In this document: piece by piece, positions 1 through 9,326 of the stretch
Numbering within the stretch: the first letter of the stretch is position 1
Layout: every line of letters begins with the position of its first letter
From: Alteromonas sp. a30
Lineage (GTDB): Bacteria > Pseudomonadota > Gammaproteobacteria > Enterobacterales > Alteromonadaceae
DNA length: 64,000 nucleotides
Direction of reading: 5' to 3'
Assembly (NCBI RefSeq): GCF_026788005.1
Contig: NZ_JABEPE010000004.1
Coordinates: 186,001 to 250,000, forward strand
The notes under the pieces: generated by a model
The model's input: only the letters and a program-made list of their open reading frames with translations
What the model was told of the DNA's origin: nothing
The model's database searches: none
Made by a program: the position numbers and the translations under genes

Positions 1-293
1 TTTTGTTGCGACCGCAAGTTCTGGATTTCCCGCTCAAGATCGTTGAAATGATCTTTCAAGATCTCAGCTTGGGAAACACCATTTCGCTCAAGCAAGGTGT
101 GAATGCTTTGCAACGACAATCCATAAGAGCGATACGATAAAATAGCCTGAAGCCTCGCTATTTCCTTCTCGCCATACCAGCGATAACCATTTTCAGAGCG
201 AGTGCTTGGCAAAAGTAATTTCACCTTCTCGTAATACAAAATGGTGGTGCGAGAGACACCTAATCGCTTCGCTAATTGCGTTACTGTTAGCAT
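1..293 (-). CDS. MerR-family transcriptional regulator (partial)
   Basis: About 97 N-terminal residues are visible; the gene runs off the left edge of the window, so the effector-binding end is missing. Residues 1-70 form a MerR-type winged helix: a helix-turn-helix beginning LTVTQLAKRLGVSRTTILYY, then the wing with NGYRWYGEKEI, then the start of the dimerisation coiled coil. This family activates promoters with an over-long 19-20 bp spacer. The ATG at 293 matches the usual family start; an in-frame GTG at 305 is possible. The visible part does not show which ligand it senses. A palindromic promoter of MerR type lies directly upstream at 319-363, suggesting autoregulation. Confidence 0.85.
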   Translation of the reverse strand, partial: MLTVTQLAKRLGVSRTTILYYEKVKLLLPSTRSENGYRWYGEKEIARLQAILSYRSYGLSLQSIHTLLERNGVSQAEILKDHFNDLEREIQNLRSQQ

Positions 294-318
294 GGTTTGA
301 TTCACTTTTTCACCTCGA

Positions 319-363
319 TTGACCGAAAACCAAGTCTGAACCCTAGACTGATAGACGGGTCAA
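319..363 (-). promoter_or_regulatory. Palindromic MerR-type operator/promoter
   Basis: AGTCT (333-337) and AGACT (345-349) form an inverted repeat centred on 341. TTGACC (319-324) and its complement (358-363) are arranged around the same centre. On the minus strand this reads TTGACC, a 19-nt spacer, then CAGACT, which is the spacing typical of MerR-activated promoters and drives the regulator. The plus strand has the mirror arrangement (TTGACC, 19 nt, TAGACT) but no plus-strand gene follows. Assignment is by pattern only. Confidence 0.5.
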
Positions 364-530
364 GCTGAAAATATCCCTTAAAGTAATTGTAAGCATCTTT
401 CTTTGCTAGACACTGAGATAAGAAACCTTCTGATAGCGTAACTCAGGTGACGAGTAGATGGTTGAGTGTACCTACTTAACTGAGACCTGTATCGGTACAC
501 TCATTTAACTCTTTTTGAACTGGTTAAAAA

Positions 531-2189
531 TTACCTATCGTATATGAGAACTCTAGTCTTAACTTCAGGATGTGACATAAAAGACACTTTGTATTTGTTC
601 GCGCCTATAAATGCGGGGCCATTTACGCCATTGTTACATAAGGAGTGCACATAGTTAAATGCCCATGTCCAATTCCATGGTTTGTATATCTCGTATCTCG
701 TATTTTCATTGACTCCCAAAATAAAAGCATAGTCACCGCCGCCCTCTTGTCGTATCCAACCATAAGTACCTTCTCTATTATTGTTCGATAAATTACCTTC
801 CAGATACATGTGCTCTTCAATAGTACGAACCTGATCATTTGAATCAGTCTCATGTTGAAGCTGTAGCCTGATAGTACAGCCATCAACATCAGCACAGTGC
901 TGTTGAATATCTTTCGTTACACAAGCATAGGTTGACGTATCGTTGTTATAGACATCAAATATTAAAGGAGGAACCTCCCCATTATTGCTTGATGAAATAG
1001 AGGCAATTTCTTTATCAACATATTCCTTGTTGGCTACATCTCTGTTCTGACTCGGCAAGGCAACACCTGTTATCCTCTGATTGTTTGCGTTGTTATTACT
1101 CTGAAGAATTTCTGCTAAGCTTTGGGTCACTATAACAGTTTCCCCAGGGTCCCCTTTTTCACCTTTTTCTCCGGGAACTCCCGGCATACCTTGTGGTCCT
1201 TGTTCGCCATTTTCTCCCGGCACTCCTTGTATACCTCGTTCTCCAGCAATACCTTGGATCCCCCGTTCTCCCTGTTCTCCTTTTTCTCCAGGAATACCTT
1301 GAATCCCCCGTTCTCCCTGTTCTCCTTTTTCTCCGGGAATACCTCTAAATTCGCTCCACTGCTGACCATCGCAAATCAATGGGGAGTTCAAATTATCGTC
1401 ATAGTAAATACTTCCTCGGCTGTTGTCGTTGCAAAAAAACGGCTGGGTTAATTTTGGCGTAAGTAAAATAGCCCCATTAATTGCTACATTACCGCTAAAA
1501 GTATTTTCTTCAGAAGAAAGGGGAGGGATAGAGTTAGCATCTAAAGGATCAGAACCCGATTCAATTTCATACAAGTTGCCAAAGCCATCTCCATCTGAAT
1601 CAAAGTCAGCATCACTTAATTGACCTGAAGGATCCTGACTAAATGCATCGTTTGGGTTAGAATTCAAGAAATCCGCTTCATCTTTATCAACAATCCCATC
1701 ACCATCTGAATCTAAAAGCACTTCTTGCATAACGACCCGCACCGCATCAGCGATAACAAAACCATTGGCATTTTGATTTGATAGCCGCACCTGTGAAGGA
1801 CGGTCAAAAACACCAAGCGAAACCCACTCCGCATGGTTTAACTGTTGGTTAACCTGAACTAGATGCGTGCCATCCTTATCGACTATCTCATAGCTAACAT
1901 TCCTGGCTCTATTAGAATCGGTAGTCCAACGAGCAAATACTTCATATGTTGCGTCATTACCAATATCTAAATTCCATTGCACTTCACTAAAAGACTCTAC
2001 CGAGCCATCGTGGAGATAATCACTACCAATGTAACCAGCAACCACTGAACTCTCATTCCAGTTACCGGAAAGTACAGAAAAACTTACCGATTCGTTATCA
2101 AAAACTAATGTTTCAGCATTTACGGAAAACACCGAACAAAGAAGCAAGCCAGAAAAAACACAGGCCCTTTGAGCAAAAAAAAATTTCAT
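531..2189 (-). CDS. Secreted collagen-like protein with golvesin-type and thrombospondin type-3-like segments
   Basis: A 552-aa protein from the ATG at 2189, chosen because a GGAG ribosome site precedes it and a signal peptide starts there ([10 protein letters not shown], cleavage near VNA-ET). An upstream in-frame start at 2246 would add 19 residues that do not look like an export signal. Residues about 27-155 resemble the golvesin C-terminal-like domain (VIADAVRV near the end). Residues 158-220 hold Asp-rich calcium-binding repeats ([12 protein letters not shown] and [12 protein letters not shown]). Residues 283-351 are 23 uninterrupted Gly-X-Y triplets rich in GEK, GEQ and GER. A C-terminal domain of about 200 residues with several Cys follows. 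It is probably a surface or extracellular structural protein or adhesin; its ligand is unknown. Confidence 0.75.
   Translation of the reverse strand: MKFFFAQRACVFSGLLLCSVFSVNAETLVFDNESVSFSVLSGNWNESSVVAGYIGSDYLHDGSVESFSEVQWNLDIGNDATYEVFARWTTDSNRARNVSYEIVDKDGTHLVQVNQQLNHAEWVSLGVFDRPSQVRLSNQNANGFVIADAVRVVMQEVLLDSDGDGIVDKDEADFLNSNPNDAFSQDPSGQLSDADFDSDGDGFGNLYEIESGSDPLDANSIPPLSSEENTFSGNVAINGAILLTPKLTQPFFCNDNSRGSIYYDDNLNSPLICDGQQWSEFRGIPGEKGEQGERGIQGIPGEKGEQGERGIQGIAGERGIQGVPGENGEQGPQGMPGVPGEKGEKGDPGETVIVTQSLAEILQSNNNANNQRITGVALPSQNRDVANKEYVDKEIASISSSNNGEVPPLIFDVYNNDTSTYACVTKDIQQHCADVDGCTIRLQLQHETDSNDQVRTIEEHMYLEGNLSNNNREGTYGWIRQEGGGDYAFILGVNENTRYEIYKPWNWTWAFNYVHSLCNNGVNGPAFIGANKYKVSFMSHPEVKTRVLIYDR
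1137..1343 (-). repeat. Collagen-like Gly-X-Y coding repeat (23 triplets)
   Basis: This stretch encodes 23 consecutive Gly-X-Y triplets, many Pro at X/Y and many charged Glu/Lys/Arg. Within it a 15-residue unit ([15 protein letters not shown]) occurs twice in tandem, so the DNA itself is repetitive. Such repeats form trimeric collagen-like stalks in bacterial surface proteins and can change length by recombination. Confidence 0.85.
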
Positions 2190-2536
2190 AAAATCTCCAA
2201 AATGACTATTCAATAGCTGTGCAGTAGAGACCTCCAAAAACAACATTCATAATTAAAAACCCAACCGCAATATGGTTAGTTTAGACTCCATTTAGAAAAA
2301 GTGAGAAAAATATATTAAAAATTAAAGCAACAAGATTGGAGAGAAGCAAAAGGGAAAGGAGGGAAAAGACTAAATACCTGTAAGTCGGGCATACCCCCTC
2401 AGCCGCAGGAAAGCGACAACAGAATCTACATGAGAGCTTACATGGAAATATTCACAGCGAGTTTTCGGATAAACCTCTCTGTAGGCGAGCAAAAATCAAA
2501 CCAAACCTTTTAGCCTAAAACAAAAGACGCAATCCG
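2190..2536. other. Intergenic region, no gene recognised
   Basis: About 350 bp between the end of the YajR gene and the start of the collagen-like gene, both on the minus strand. The half nearest 2190-2330 is AT-rich and presumably carries the promoter of the collagen-like gene. No convincing ORF, terminator, RNA or inverted repeat was seen. Confidence 0.5.
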
Positions 2537-3880
2537 TTAGTTTGTGCCCACTAACTGCTGCGCTTTTTGTAAATCGAAGACTTGCGAATCCACCTTTAGA
2601 TACACGGTGTTTTCTTTTTCGTTGATGGAGAAATCGCTAACGCCGGGTAAATCTGAAAAAGCATGTTCAAGATCGGCAGGCGTTTTGTTTTCAGGGTAAG
2701 CGAGGGCATAACGCTTTAAATGTTCCATGCCAGTAAAGCCAGCTAATAAGCCTAACCAAAGCAAGCAAATGCCCGCACCGGTGGCAAATACGGCTTCGGC
2801 AGAAAAGTATTGTGTTACCACACCAGACACCACGCCACCTAAAAACGCCCCAAAAAATTGAAAGCTCGCATAAATCCCCATGGCTGAGCCTTTTTGCCCA
2901 GCGGGTGCAATGCTCGATACCAGCGCAGGAAAGTTCGCTTCTAGATAATTAAAGCCACAGAAGAAGAGCCATACTCCACCCAGTAGCCACATTGCATCGG
3001 CGTGTAAACTAAACAAAATGGCGCAAGCGAGTCCCATTAGAATAATACTGGCACGCACTAACGCTCCACCAGCAACGCGCCTCTTTAATCCCATTAACAC
3101 CACTAACCCCACGATAGAGGCAAGTAAGATTGGCAAATAAAGAGACCAATGTTCGTTCAATTCCCAGCCCTGCGCTTTAAATAACACTGGCACTTGTACG
3201 AATATGAGGGTAATGAGCATATGAAGTAACATCACACTCAAATTTAAACGCCAAAGTGATGTATCACTAATCAGTTTTTTGATGTTGTTTAGCACTGGCA
3301 AGGTATCGCCTTTAGGCGCCTCGGTTTGGCCTTTTGGCACTCCGAACAACACTAAGGGAATCCCTAATAAAGCTAAAATGGCAGTTAACGAGAAAATGCC
3401 TGATAACCCAGAATACCCTGCAATCACAGGGCCTAAAATCATGGCAAGATAGAAGGAAAAGCCAATTGCGATGCCAATAATTGCCATCACTTTCGCTCGT
3501 TGATTCTCGCGACTGACATCCCCTGCTAATGCCATCACCGCCCCTGCAATCGCGCCTGCTCCTTGCAAAATTCGACCAATAACAACCAATGTCATGGTTT
3601 CTGCTATGGCGGCTACCACACTCCCTAAAGCAAACAGCGCCAACCCCAATACGATAATCGGCTTGCGTCCGATTTTGTCGGACCACATGCCCATTGGAAT
3701 TTGCATCACAGCTTGAGTTAACCCGTACCCACCAATCGCAAGCCCAACAAGCAAAGGAGAATAATCGGGATATTGGGGAGCAAGAACGGCAATAACAGGC
3801 ATGATCATGAACAAGCCCAACATTCTCATGAGGTAAATGCTAGCAAGCGATAATGCACTTCGTAATTCAGTTTGGTTCAC
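2537..3880 (-). CDS. yajR: MFS transporter with C-terminal YAM domain (YajR-like)
   Basis: A 447-aa protein, close to the 454 aa of E. coli YajR. It has twelve predicted membrane segments. The MFS motif A loop is clear at residues 64-74 (GMWSDKIGRKP), and the YajR-like N-terminus contains YLMRMLGLFMIMPV. After the last membrane segment a soluble tail of about 65 residues (PADLEHAFSDLPGVSDFSI onward) has the ferredoxin-like pattern of the YAM domain. YajR-family proteins are inner-membrane proton-driven exporters of uncertain substrate. It is a single gene with its own upstream region. The start at 3880 fits the family N-terminus. Confidence 0.85.
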   Translation of the reverse strand: MNQTELRSALSLASIYLMRMLGLFMIMPVIAVLAPQYPDYSPLLVGLAIGGYGLTQAVMQIPMGMWSDKIGRKPIIVLGLALFALGSVVAAIAETMTLVVIGRILQGAGAIAGAVMALAGDVSRENQRAKVMAIIGIAIGFSFYLAMILGPVIAGYSGLSGIFSLTAILALLGIPLVLFGVPKGQTEAPKGDTLPVLNNIKKLISDTSLWRLNLSVMLLHMLITLIFVQVPVLFKAQGWELNEHWSLYLPILLASIVGLVVLMGLKRRVAGGALVRASIILMGLACAILFSLHADAMWLLGGVWLFFCGFNYLEANFPALVSSIAPAGQKGSAMGIYASFQFFGAFLGGVVSGVVTQYFSAEAVFATGAGICLLWLGLLAGFTGMEHLKRYALAYPENKTPADLEHAFSDLPGVSDFSINEKENTVYLKVDSQVFDLQKAQQLVGTN

Positions 3881-3991
3881 GAGCGTATCTTTTTATATCT
3901 GTTAGTTTGATTAATGAAAGACCGGAAAAGTAAAAAAGTTTACCACATGAAGAAACGCGCCTGTAGTATAAATCCCGACAAAACGCGCTCT

Positions 3992-5164
3992 TTATTCTAC
4001 AGGCTGTCGTTCGTTTTTAACGGTCAGTTTTGACGCTTGATGCTGATCGAAGTAAGAAATCCAGAATTCCGCTCCAATCTGATTGATTATGTTTGACTCT
4101 GCATTCATTAAAATAGCAAAGCCTGCGCCCGTTTCAGGACTAAATGCCACTTCTGCACGATACCCTTTCACCCAACCGCTATGGTAATTTAGCTTGTGAC
4201 CATCGAAGTCGTATACACGCCAACCATAACCGTAATGTGCATCTTGAATATGGCCTCGCCACCCTCTGCGTCGCAGCTCGCGAGTCGTACGTACGCGCGG
4301 TGTTGTGATGTCATTCACCACTTTGCTACTAATTACATCCGGTCTTTCACCCAACATGGCTTTAAGCCAAATTCCCATATCAGTGGCATTGGTATTCACG
4401 CCAGCAGCGGGTGCAAAACGGTAGTAACTGTTCGAAACGCGTGTTTTTCGCCACGTTTTATTTCGCGTAAGAACATGAGGCTTTGCCCATGTGGTTGATG
4501 ATTCCAACGGTGACTTGCCAACCGAGGTATAGCGCATATTCAAGGGCTTCAATAGCTCCTCTTCTAGTAACTTACTGTAGGAAACATTGTTCAAGCGAAA
4601 GTGATGCTCAAGTACACCGAAAAGGGCATTTTGGTAGGTGTAGCACTCACCCGGCTGACATAAAGGCTGTAAGTCGGCGAGTTTATTTAAAATACGGTTA
4701 AACGAATAGTTAGCTTCAATTAAATTATCATAGGCATTGGGAACTAATCCGCTACTTTGAGAAAGCACATGTTCCAAGGTGATATTAGCTTTGCCTGCTT
4801 GATCCCAACCAAACTCTGGCGCCAACTGAGAAATTGATGTTTGCCAATCCAGCTTGCCTTGCTCAACCAGCTTGCCGGCTAATCCACCCGTAAAGGTTTT
4901 AGAAACCGATGCCAAACGGAATAGCGTAAACTCGTCTACCGGCTTTCCTTTTGCCTCGGTCAAACCATAGCTGAAATAACGTGGCTCTTCGCCCGCTTCA
5001 ACATACACCATGCTGTATCCGGGTACTTTAGCCTTGGATACCTGTTGCTCCACTTTATTTAAAAAAGCGTCTAACCATACCTCAGTTTGTGCCTGCGCCA
5101 CGCGTGTGAAAGCACAACAAAAGACAATGAGAAAATAGGCAATATGGGAAAATCTAAACATCAT
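3992..5164 (-). CDS. Serine hydrolase, class C beta-lactamase/penicillin-binding fold
   Basis: A 390-aa exported protein with a signal peptide at residues 1-26 (cleavage near AQA-QT). The three active-site motifs of the family are present: S86-V-S-K89 (nucleophile and general base), Y177-Q-N179, and H328-S-G330 in place of KTG. The H-x-G variant is common in the esterase/D-aminopeptidase/LACTB-like members, so true beta-lactamase activity should not be assumed. It probably acts in the periplasm on peptidoglycan fragments, peptides or esters. It lies divergent to the Ada/AlkA gene and has no operon partner. Confidence 0.8.
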   Translation of the reverse strand: MMFRFSHIAYFLIVFCCAFTRVAQAQTEVWLDAFLNKVEQQVSKAKVPGYSMVYVEAGEEPRYFSYGLTEAKGKPVDEFTLFRLASVSKTFTGGLAGKLVEQGKLDWQTSISQLAPEFGWDQAGKANITLEHVLSQSSGLVPNAYDNLIEANYSFNRILNKLADLQPLCQPGECYTYQNALFGVLEHHFRLNNVSYSKLLEEELLKPLNMRYTSVGKSPLESSTTWAKPHVLTRNKTWRKTRVSNSYYRFAPAAGVNTNATDMGIWLKAMLGERPDVISSKVVNDITTPRVRTTRELRRRGWRGHIQDAHYGYGWRVYDFDGHKLNYHSGWVKGYRAEVAFSPETGAGFAILMNAESNIINQIGAEFWISYFDQHQASKLTVKNERQPVE

Positions 5165-5455
5165 TTATTAGGATTATCGACACTGTGTTAGAACGAAAAT
5201 TAGTTGACTATTATCCAATGAGCCCGCGCGTTAAGCAATGACCCATGTACTTTTGTCTTAATTCAAAAACAAGTAAAAGCGCCCAATGCAGCCAGAACTC
5301 TATGCTTTAACGGATTAAAAAAGACAGCATTTATAGCAAACATTATAATAGATCCGCTGTAATGGACATTGTTTATCACAATCAGTTCCGTTTTCATCGC
5401 TTTTTATTAAGATTACATGGCATGATATTCACCTCTTTCGTATTCGATATTAACC

Positions 5456-6826
5456 ATGTTGCAGTTCACTCCCGAACAATATAAAAGTGCCAGAAAAAGC
5501 CGAGACCCTCGTTTCGATGGTCGTTTTTTCGTGGCAGTAAAAACCACGGGCATCTTCTGCCGAAATGTTTGCCCAGTGAAACTGCCTAAAGAAGACAATG
5601 TGGTTTATTTTGATTTAGCAGCACAAGCACTACAGGCAGGATTTCGCCCGTGTTTGCGTTGTCGACCCGACAGCGCCCCCGGCTCTTGCGCTTGGCAAGG
5701 TGTTGAAACGACATTACATCGCGCCATGCGTTTACTCAAACAGCACCCGGACATGGAACTCTCTGTTATTAGTGAAAAGCTCGGCATATCAGATAGGTAC
5801 TTAAGGAAACGTTTTCAACTAGGACTGGGCGTAAGCCCCAAACACTTTCAACTTACCGAGCAACTTTTATTTGCGAAGCGACTACTGCACGAAACTCAAT
5901 TGAGTATTGAGGATATCGCCCATAGTTGTGGCTTTAATAGTGCTCGACGGTTACAAGACAATATGCAAAATCACTTTAGGCTTACGCCCAGCGAAGTACG
6001 GAAAATGCAACATACCCAACACGAGTTTCATCAAATTACGATACCATGCAGAGCCCCTTACAACTGGCCTCAAGTAAGAGATTTTCTGGCATTACGCGCC
6101 ATCTCAGGTGTAGAAGAAGTCACCGAGTCGTACTACAGCCGCCACTTCGAACTGAGTGAAAACAACGTTGATTGCCGGGGTTTTTTCTTCGCCGAATACC
6201 AAGCTACAAGCCAATCGTTCAACGTGAATATCCAACTCGACACCCCCAGTTCGTTGGGTGCTGTGTTGCGTAATATTAAACGAATGTTGGACACCGATAC
6301 CGATAGTCAGTTGATCGCAAACCACATGATCCGTGCGGGGCTCTCCGAAAACCAGATAGTCGAAGGGCTCAGGCTACCGGGTGTATGGGATGTATTTGAA
6401 GCGGGCGTTCGCGCCATTATGGGCCAACAGGTGTCAATAAAAGCCGCCACGAAACACGTATGTCACCTTGTTGAAAACTGCGCTCATGAAGTGAACGGGC
6501 AACTTTACTTTCCTCGCCCTAGCGACATTCTTGCCAGTGATCTTAGTTTCTTAAAAATGCCACAAGCAAGAAAGCAAACCTTACACAACTTAGCGCAATA
6601 CGTAAGTGAAAATGGCCGACAAAGCGACCCAGAAAATTGGCTTCCCTTAAAAGGTATCGGCCCGTGGACAGTGGCCTACGCCAAGATGAGAGGCTTGTCC
6701 GACCCAGATATTTGGCTAAGTACAGACTTGATTGTCAAAAAACAACGTGAGAAGCACCCTATAAACGACGAACACGTCATTCCGTGGCGCAGTTACCTTA
6801 CGTTTCAATTGTGGAGCATGGCATGA
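5456..6826 (+). CDS. Ada/AlkA fusion: methylphosphotriester-sensing regulator and 3-methyladenine DNA glycosylase
   Basis: A 456-aa fusion. Residues 1-75 are an Ada-type zinc domain with C35, C39, C66 and C69; by homology with Ada, C35 is the acceptor of methyl groups from phosphotriesters. Residues 85-185 are an AraC-type double helix-turn-helix. Residues about 195-280 are the AlkA N-terminal domain, and the rest is the HhH-GPD glycosylase with GIGPWT (400-405) and the catalytic Asp at 424, aligned with AlkA D238. It should therefore sense alkylation damage, activate transcription and excise alkylated bases. Its stop overlaps the ATG of the next gene in an ATGA, giving a coupled alkylation-repair operon. 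The 5' region from 5165 to 5455 presumably holds an ada-type promoter. Confidence 0.9.
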   Translation: MLQFTPEQYKSARKSRDPRFDGRFFVAVKTTGIFCRNVCPVKLPKEDNVVYFDLAAQALQAGFRPCLRCRPDSAPGSCAWQGVETTLHRAMRLLKQHPDMELSVISEKLGISDRYLRKRFQLGLGVSPKHFQLTEQLLFAKRLLHETQLSIEDIAHSCGFNSARRLQDNMQNHFRLTPSEVRKMQHTQHEFHQITIPCRAPYNWPQVRDFLALRAISGVEEVTESYYSRHFELSENNVDCRGFFFAEYQATSQSFNVNIQLDTPSSLGAVLRNIKRMLDTDTDSQLIANHMIRAGLSENQIVEGLRLPGVWDVFEAGVRAIMGQQVSIKAATKHVCHLVENCAHEVNGQLYFPRPSDILASDLSFLKMPQARKQTLHNLAQYVSENGRQSDPENWLPLKGIGPWTVAYAKMRGLSDPDIWLSTDLIVKKQREKHPINDEHVIPWRSYLTFQLWSMA

Positions 6827-7314
6827 CACAACTCGAACACAACGCTTACCTTGATACACGTATTGGCTGGTTTCACATTGTTGCGACGAACCATGCTATT
6901 ACGCGAATCGACCATTTTGCGCCACCACAAGACTGGACACCTGAAGCCGAGCCACGTATTTCGGTTATCGACGACGCGAAACAACAACTGCTGGAATATT
7001 TTGCAGGCGAACGAACCGAGTTCGATTTACCTTTAGCTCCCAAAGGCACAGCATTCCAGCAACAAGTTTGGACTGCGCTCACTACGATTCCTTATGGCGA
7101 AACGACCAGTTACCAAGATATCGCCTCCCAAATTAACAAACCCAAGGGCAGTCAAGCGGTCGGCCAAGCGAATGGAAAAAACCCCATTTCGATTGTCATT
7201 CCTTGTCATCGTGTGATTGGCAAAAACGGCGGGTTAACAGGGTATGCTGGTGGACTCGATAGGAAATCCAAATTGTTAGCGCTGGAGAGCCGAATAAAAG
7301 ACCTTTTCGACTGA
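6823..7314 (+). CDS. ogt: Methylated-DNA-[protein]-cysteine S-methyltransferase
   Basis: A 163-aa protein from the ATG at 6823. That start overlaps the stop of the preceding gene in an ATGA and gives the normal family length; a start at 6784 would add 13 residues read inside the preceding gene. The methyl-acceptor motif IPCHRVIG places the active-site cysteine at residue 128. The N-terminal ribonuclease-like domain and the helix-turn-helix DNA-binding segment (SYQDIASQINKPKGSQAVG) are both visible. It directly reverses O6-alkylguanine and O4-alkylthymine in a suicide reaction. It completes the pathway begun by the fused Ada/AlkA protein. Confidence 0.92.
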   Translation: MTQLEHNAYLDTRIGWFHIVATNHAITRIDHFAPPQDWTPEAEPRISVIDDAKQQLLEYFAGERTEFDLPLAPKGTAFQQQVWTALTTIPYGETTSYQDIASQINKPKGSQAVGQANGKNPISIVIPCHRVIGKNGGLTGYAGGLDRKSKLLALESRIKDLFD

Positions 7315-7436
7315 TATTGTTTTGGCTTTTAGTATCTGTGCATTAAGCTCCTAGTCTTAAATGCCTGTTGCTTAATTCAGCGAACGCAATATCTGAATAC
7401 GTAAAACACTGTTGTCACTTTTTTGTGAGTAATCTA

Positions 7437-8324
7437 ATGCAAGTTAAATGGCTCGCCGAGCTCTTTTTCCTCGCCGCGATCTGGGGCGCCTCGTTTATTT
7501 TTATCCGAATTTCGATTCCAGAGATGGGTGTGTTTGGAGTCACCTTCTTTCGAACTGCCATTGCAGCCCTTTTCCTCGGCATTATTTTATATGCCACAAA
7601 CAAAGCCAATATTCGCAAAATCTTTCGTTACTGGGGCACACTTTCGCTCATCGCGCTATGCGGGACGGCTATTCCTTTCTCCCTATGGGGATTCGTTAGC
7701 CAATTTTTAGCATCAGGGACCATGGCGGTACTCAATGCCGCGACTCCGCTATTTGGTACCTTTGTTGCCTATATGTGGTTAAAAGAGCCTTTTCATAGCA
7801 ACACTATCATTGGCTTAATCCTAGGCTTTATTGGTGTCTGTGTGATGATGTTAGTGCCACAGGAAGGCATTCAACTCGATACTCTTGCCATATGTTTAGG
7901 GTTGCTCGCGAGCGCTTGCTATGGCTTATCCGCAAACATCACACGAGCAAAAGCAGCGGGACTATCCGCGATGACAGTAGCAACAGGTAGTCAGCTTTAT
8001 TCAACGTTATTTATTGCCCCCATTGCTATTTATTTCATGCCCGAAACAGTTCCCGGGTTTGATGCATTAATCAGTGCCAGTGTATTGGGCATCGTTTGTA
8101 CCGGTTATGCCCTATACAAATACTTCCAAATGATCGCAGAACAAGGTATTAGTAAAACCTTATCGGTAACTTATCTCATCCCGCTATTCGCCATGTTGTG
8201 GGGAGCATTGTTTTTAGGAGAGCCGATTGAAGCACGAACGTTACTCGGAGGTGCTTGTATTTTGTTAGGCGTGGCATTTACCACAGGATATTTTTCTTTT
8301 CGTCGTCGAGCTAAACGAGCCTAA
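7437..8324 (+). CDS. EamA/DMT-family permease, copy 1
   Basis: A 295-aa protein with ten predicted membrane segments arranged as two EamA repeats. It begins MQVKWLAELFFLAAIWGASF, the typical DMT N-terminus. The ATG at 7437 is preferred over one at 7368 because it gives exactly the same length and the same opening as the neighbouring paralogue. Family members export or take up amino acids, metabolites or nucleotide sugars; the substrate cannot be read from sequence. It ends 38 bp before copy 2 on the same strand, so the two are probably co-transcribed. Confidence 0.85.
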   Translation: MQVKWLAELFFLAAIWGASFIFIRISIPEMGVFGVTFFRTAIAALFLGIILYATNKANIRKIFRYWGTLSLIALCGTAIPFSLWGFVSQFLASGTMAVLNAATPLFGTFVAYMWLKEPFHSNTIIGLILGFIGVCVMMLVPQEGIQLDTLAICLGLLASACYGLSANITRAKAAGLSAMTVATGSQLYSTLFIAPIAIYFMPETVPGFDALISASVLGIVCTGYALYKYFQMIAEQGISKTLSVTYLIPLFAMLWGALFLGEPIEARTLLGGACILLGVAFTTGYFSFRRRAKRA

Positions 8325-8362
8325 CCCATTAATTAAGATATAAAACTTTAGGAAGGCGAAGT

Positions 8363-9250
8363 ATGCAATTAAAATGGGTTGTTGAACTGTTGTTGTTATC
8401 CGCAGTGTGGGGAGCATCCTTTATGTTTATGCGTATTGCATCACCAGAAATTGCCCCAGCGGCCCTCACCTTTATTCGATGCGTCATTGCCACTTTTATC
8501 TTGGGCGCAATTGTTTATTTGTCTTATAAACAAGAAATCAGACACACTCTTACACACTGGTGGCCGCTTACCTTGCTAGCCGTAACCAATACTGCGCTTC
8601 CTTTTAGTTTGTGGGGCTATGTAAGCTTGTTTATGGAGTCAGGTCCGATGGGCGTGATTAATGCGACTGCGCCGATGTTTAGTTCACTCATCGCTTTCAT
8701 TTGGCTCAAAGATAAGCTAAGTAAAAGTGCTATTTTTGGCATGTGTTTAGGCTTTTCTGGCGTCACGATTTTACTTATCTCACCCAACGACACTGTGAGT
8801 ATTGCGTTATTTCCAGCCTTGCTTGGCCTGTTTGCTTGCGCCAATTACGGTTTAGCGGCTTGTGTTAGCAAAGCCAAAGCAGCCGGTTTAAAACCAATGA
8901 CGGTTGCTGCTGGCAGCCAATTTTATTCCGCGATTATTCTATTACCTTTCGCTCTCATTTCTTGGCCACAAAAAATGCCAAGCATCGAAGCGATATCCAG
9001 TACAGCCGCACTTGGTATTGGCTGCTCGGGCTACGCTTTTTATCTTTATTACAAACTCATTGCCGAGCAAGGCATTGCCCGCACCATGACCAATATGTAC
9101 CTCATTCCGCTGTTTGCGATTTTATGGGGCGGAATATTTTTGGGTGAAACACTGGCACTTCGCACAGCTATTGGTGGCGCGATTATTTTGATTGGCGTGG
9201 CCTTCACTACCGGATATTTGCAGTTTGGGCGGAAAAAAGCGCTGGCGTAA
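8363..9250 (+). CDS. EamA/DMT-family permease, copy 2
   Basis: A 295-aa paralogue of the preceding gene, the same length and collinear throughout (MQLKWVVELLLLSAVWGASF). Shared signatures include PFSLWGYVS, SKAKAAGLKPMTVA and YLIPLFAILWGG. An AGGAAGG ribosome site precedes the ATG. The pair arose by tandem duplication; sequence divergence is appreciable, so it is not recent. Whether the two act as a heterodimer, as some short DMT proteins do, or have separate substrates is unknown. Confidence 0.85.
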   Translation: MQLKWVVELLLLSAVWGASFMFMRIASPEIAPAALTFIRCVIATFILGAIVYLSYKQEIRHTLTHWWPLTLLAVTNTALPFSLWGYVSLFMESGPMGVINATAPMFSSLIAFIWLKDKLSKSAIFGMCLGFSGVTILLISPNDTVSIALFPALLGLFACANYGLAACVSKAKAAGLKPMTVAAGSQFYSAIILLPFALISWPQKMPSIEAISSTAALGIGCSGYAFYLYYKLIAEQGIARTMTNMYLIPLFAILWGGIFLGETLALRTAIGGAIILIGVAFTTGYLQFGRKKALA

Positions 9251-9277
9251 AAAGAAGGCTTGCGAAGCAGCGTAGAA

Positions 9278-9314
9278 TAACCCGCTCACTGCGTTATTCA
9301 CAATGAGCGGGCGT
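9278..9314. terminator. Stem-loop between convergent genes
   Basis: CCCGCTCA (9281-9288) pairs with TGAGCGGG (9304-9311), extended by TAAC/GTTA with a small bulge, around a 15-nt loop. It sits between the ends of two convergent genes. It lacks a clear U-tract, so it may be a weak or Rho-assisted bidirectional terminator. Confidence 0.4.
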
Positions 9315-9326
9315 TATCGAGATATA

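Noticed and set aside
1122-1451. Plus-strand frame with Phe/Ser-rich repeats.
   Set aside because: It is the antisense of the Gly-X-Y repeat in the collagen-like gene.
3992-5164. Antibiotic-resistance beta-lactamase.
   Set aside because: The third motif is HSG rather than KTG and the neighbourhood lacks AmpR, so only a general serine hydrolase call is supported.
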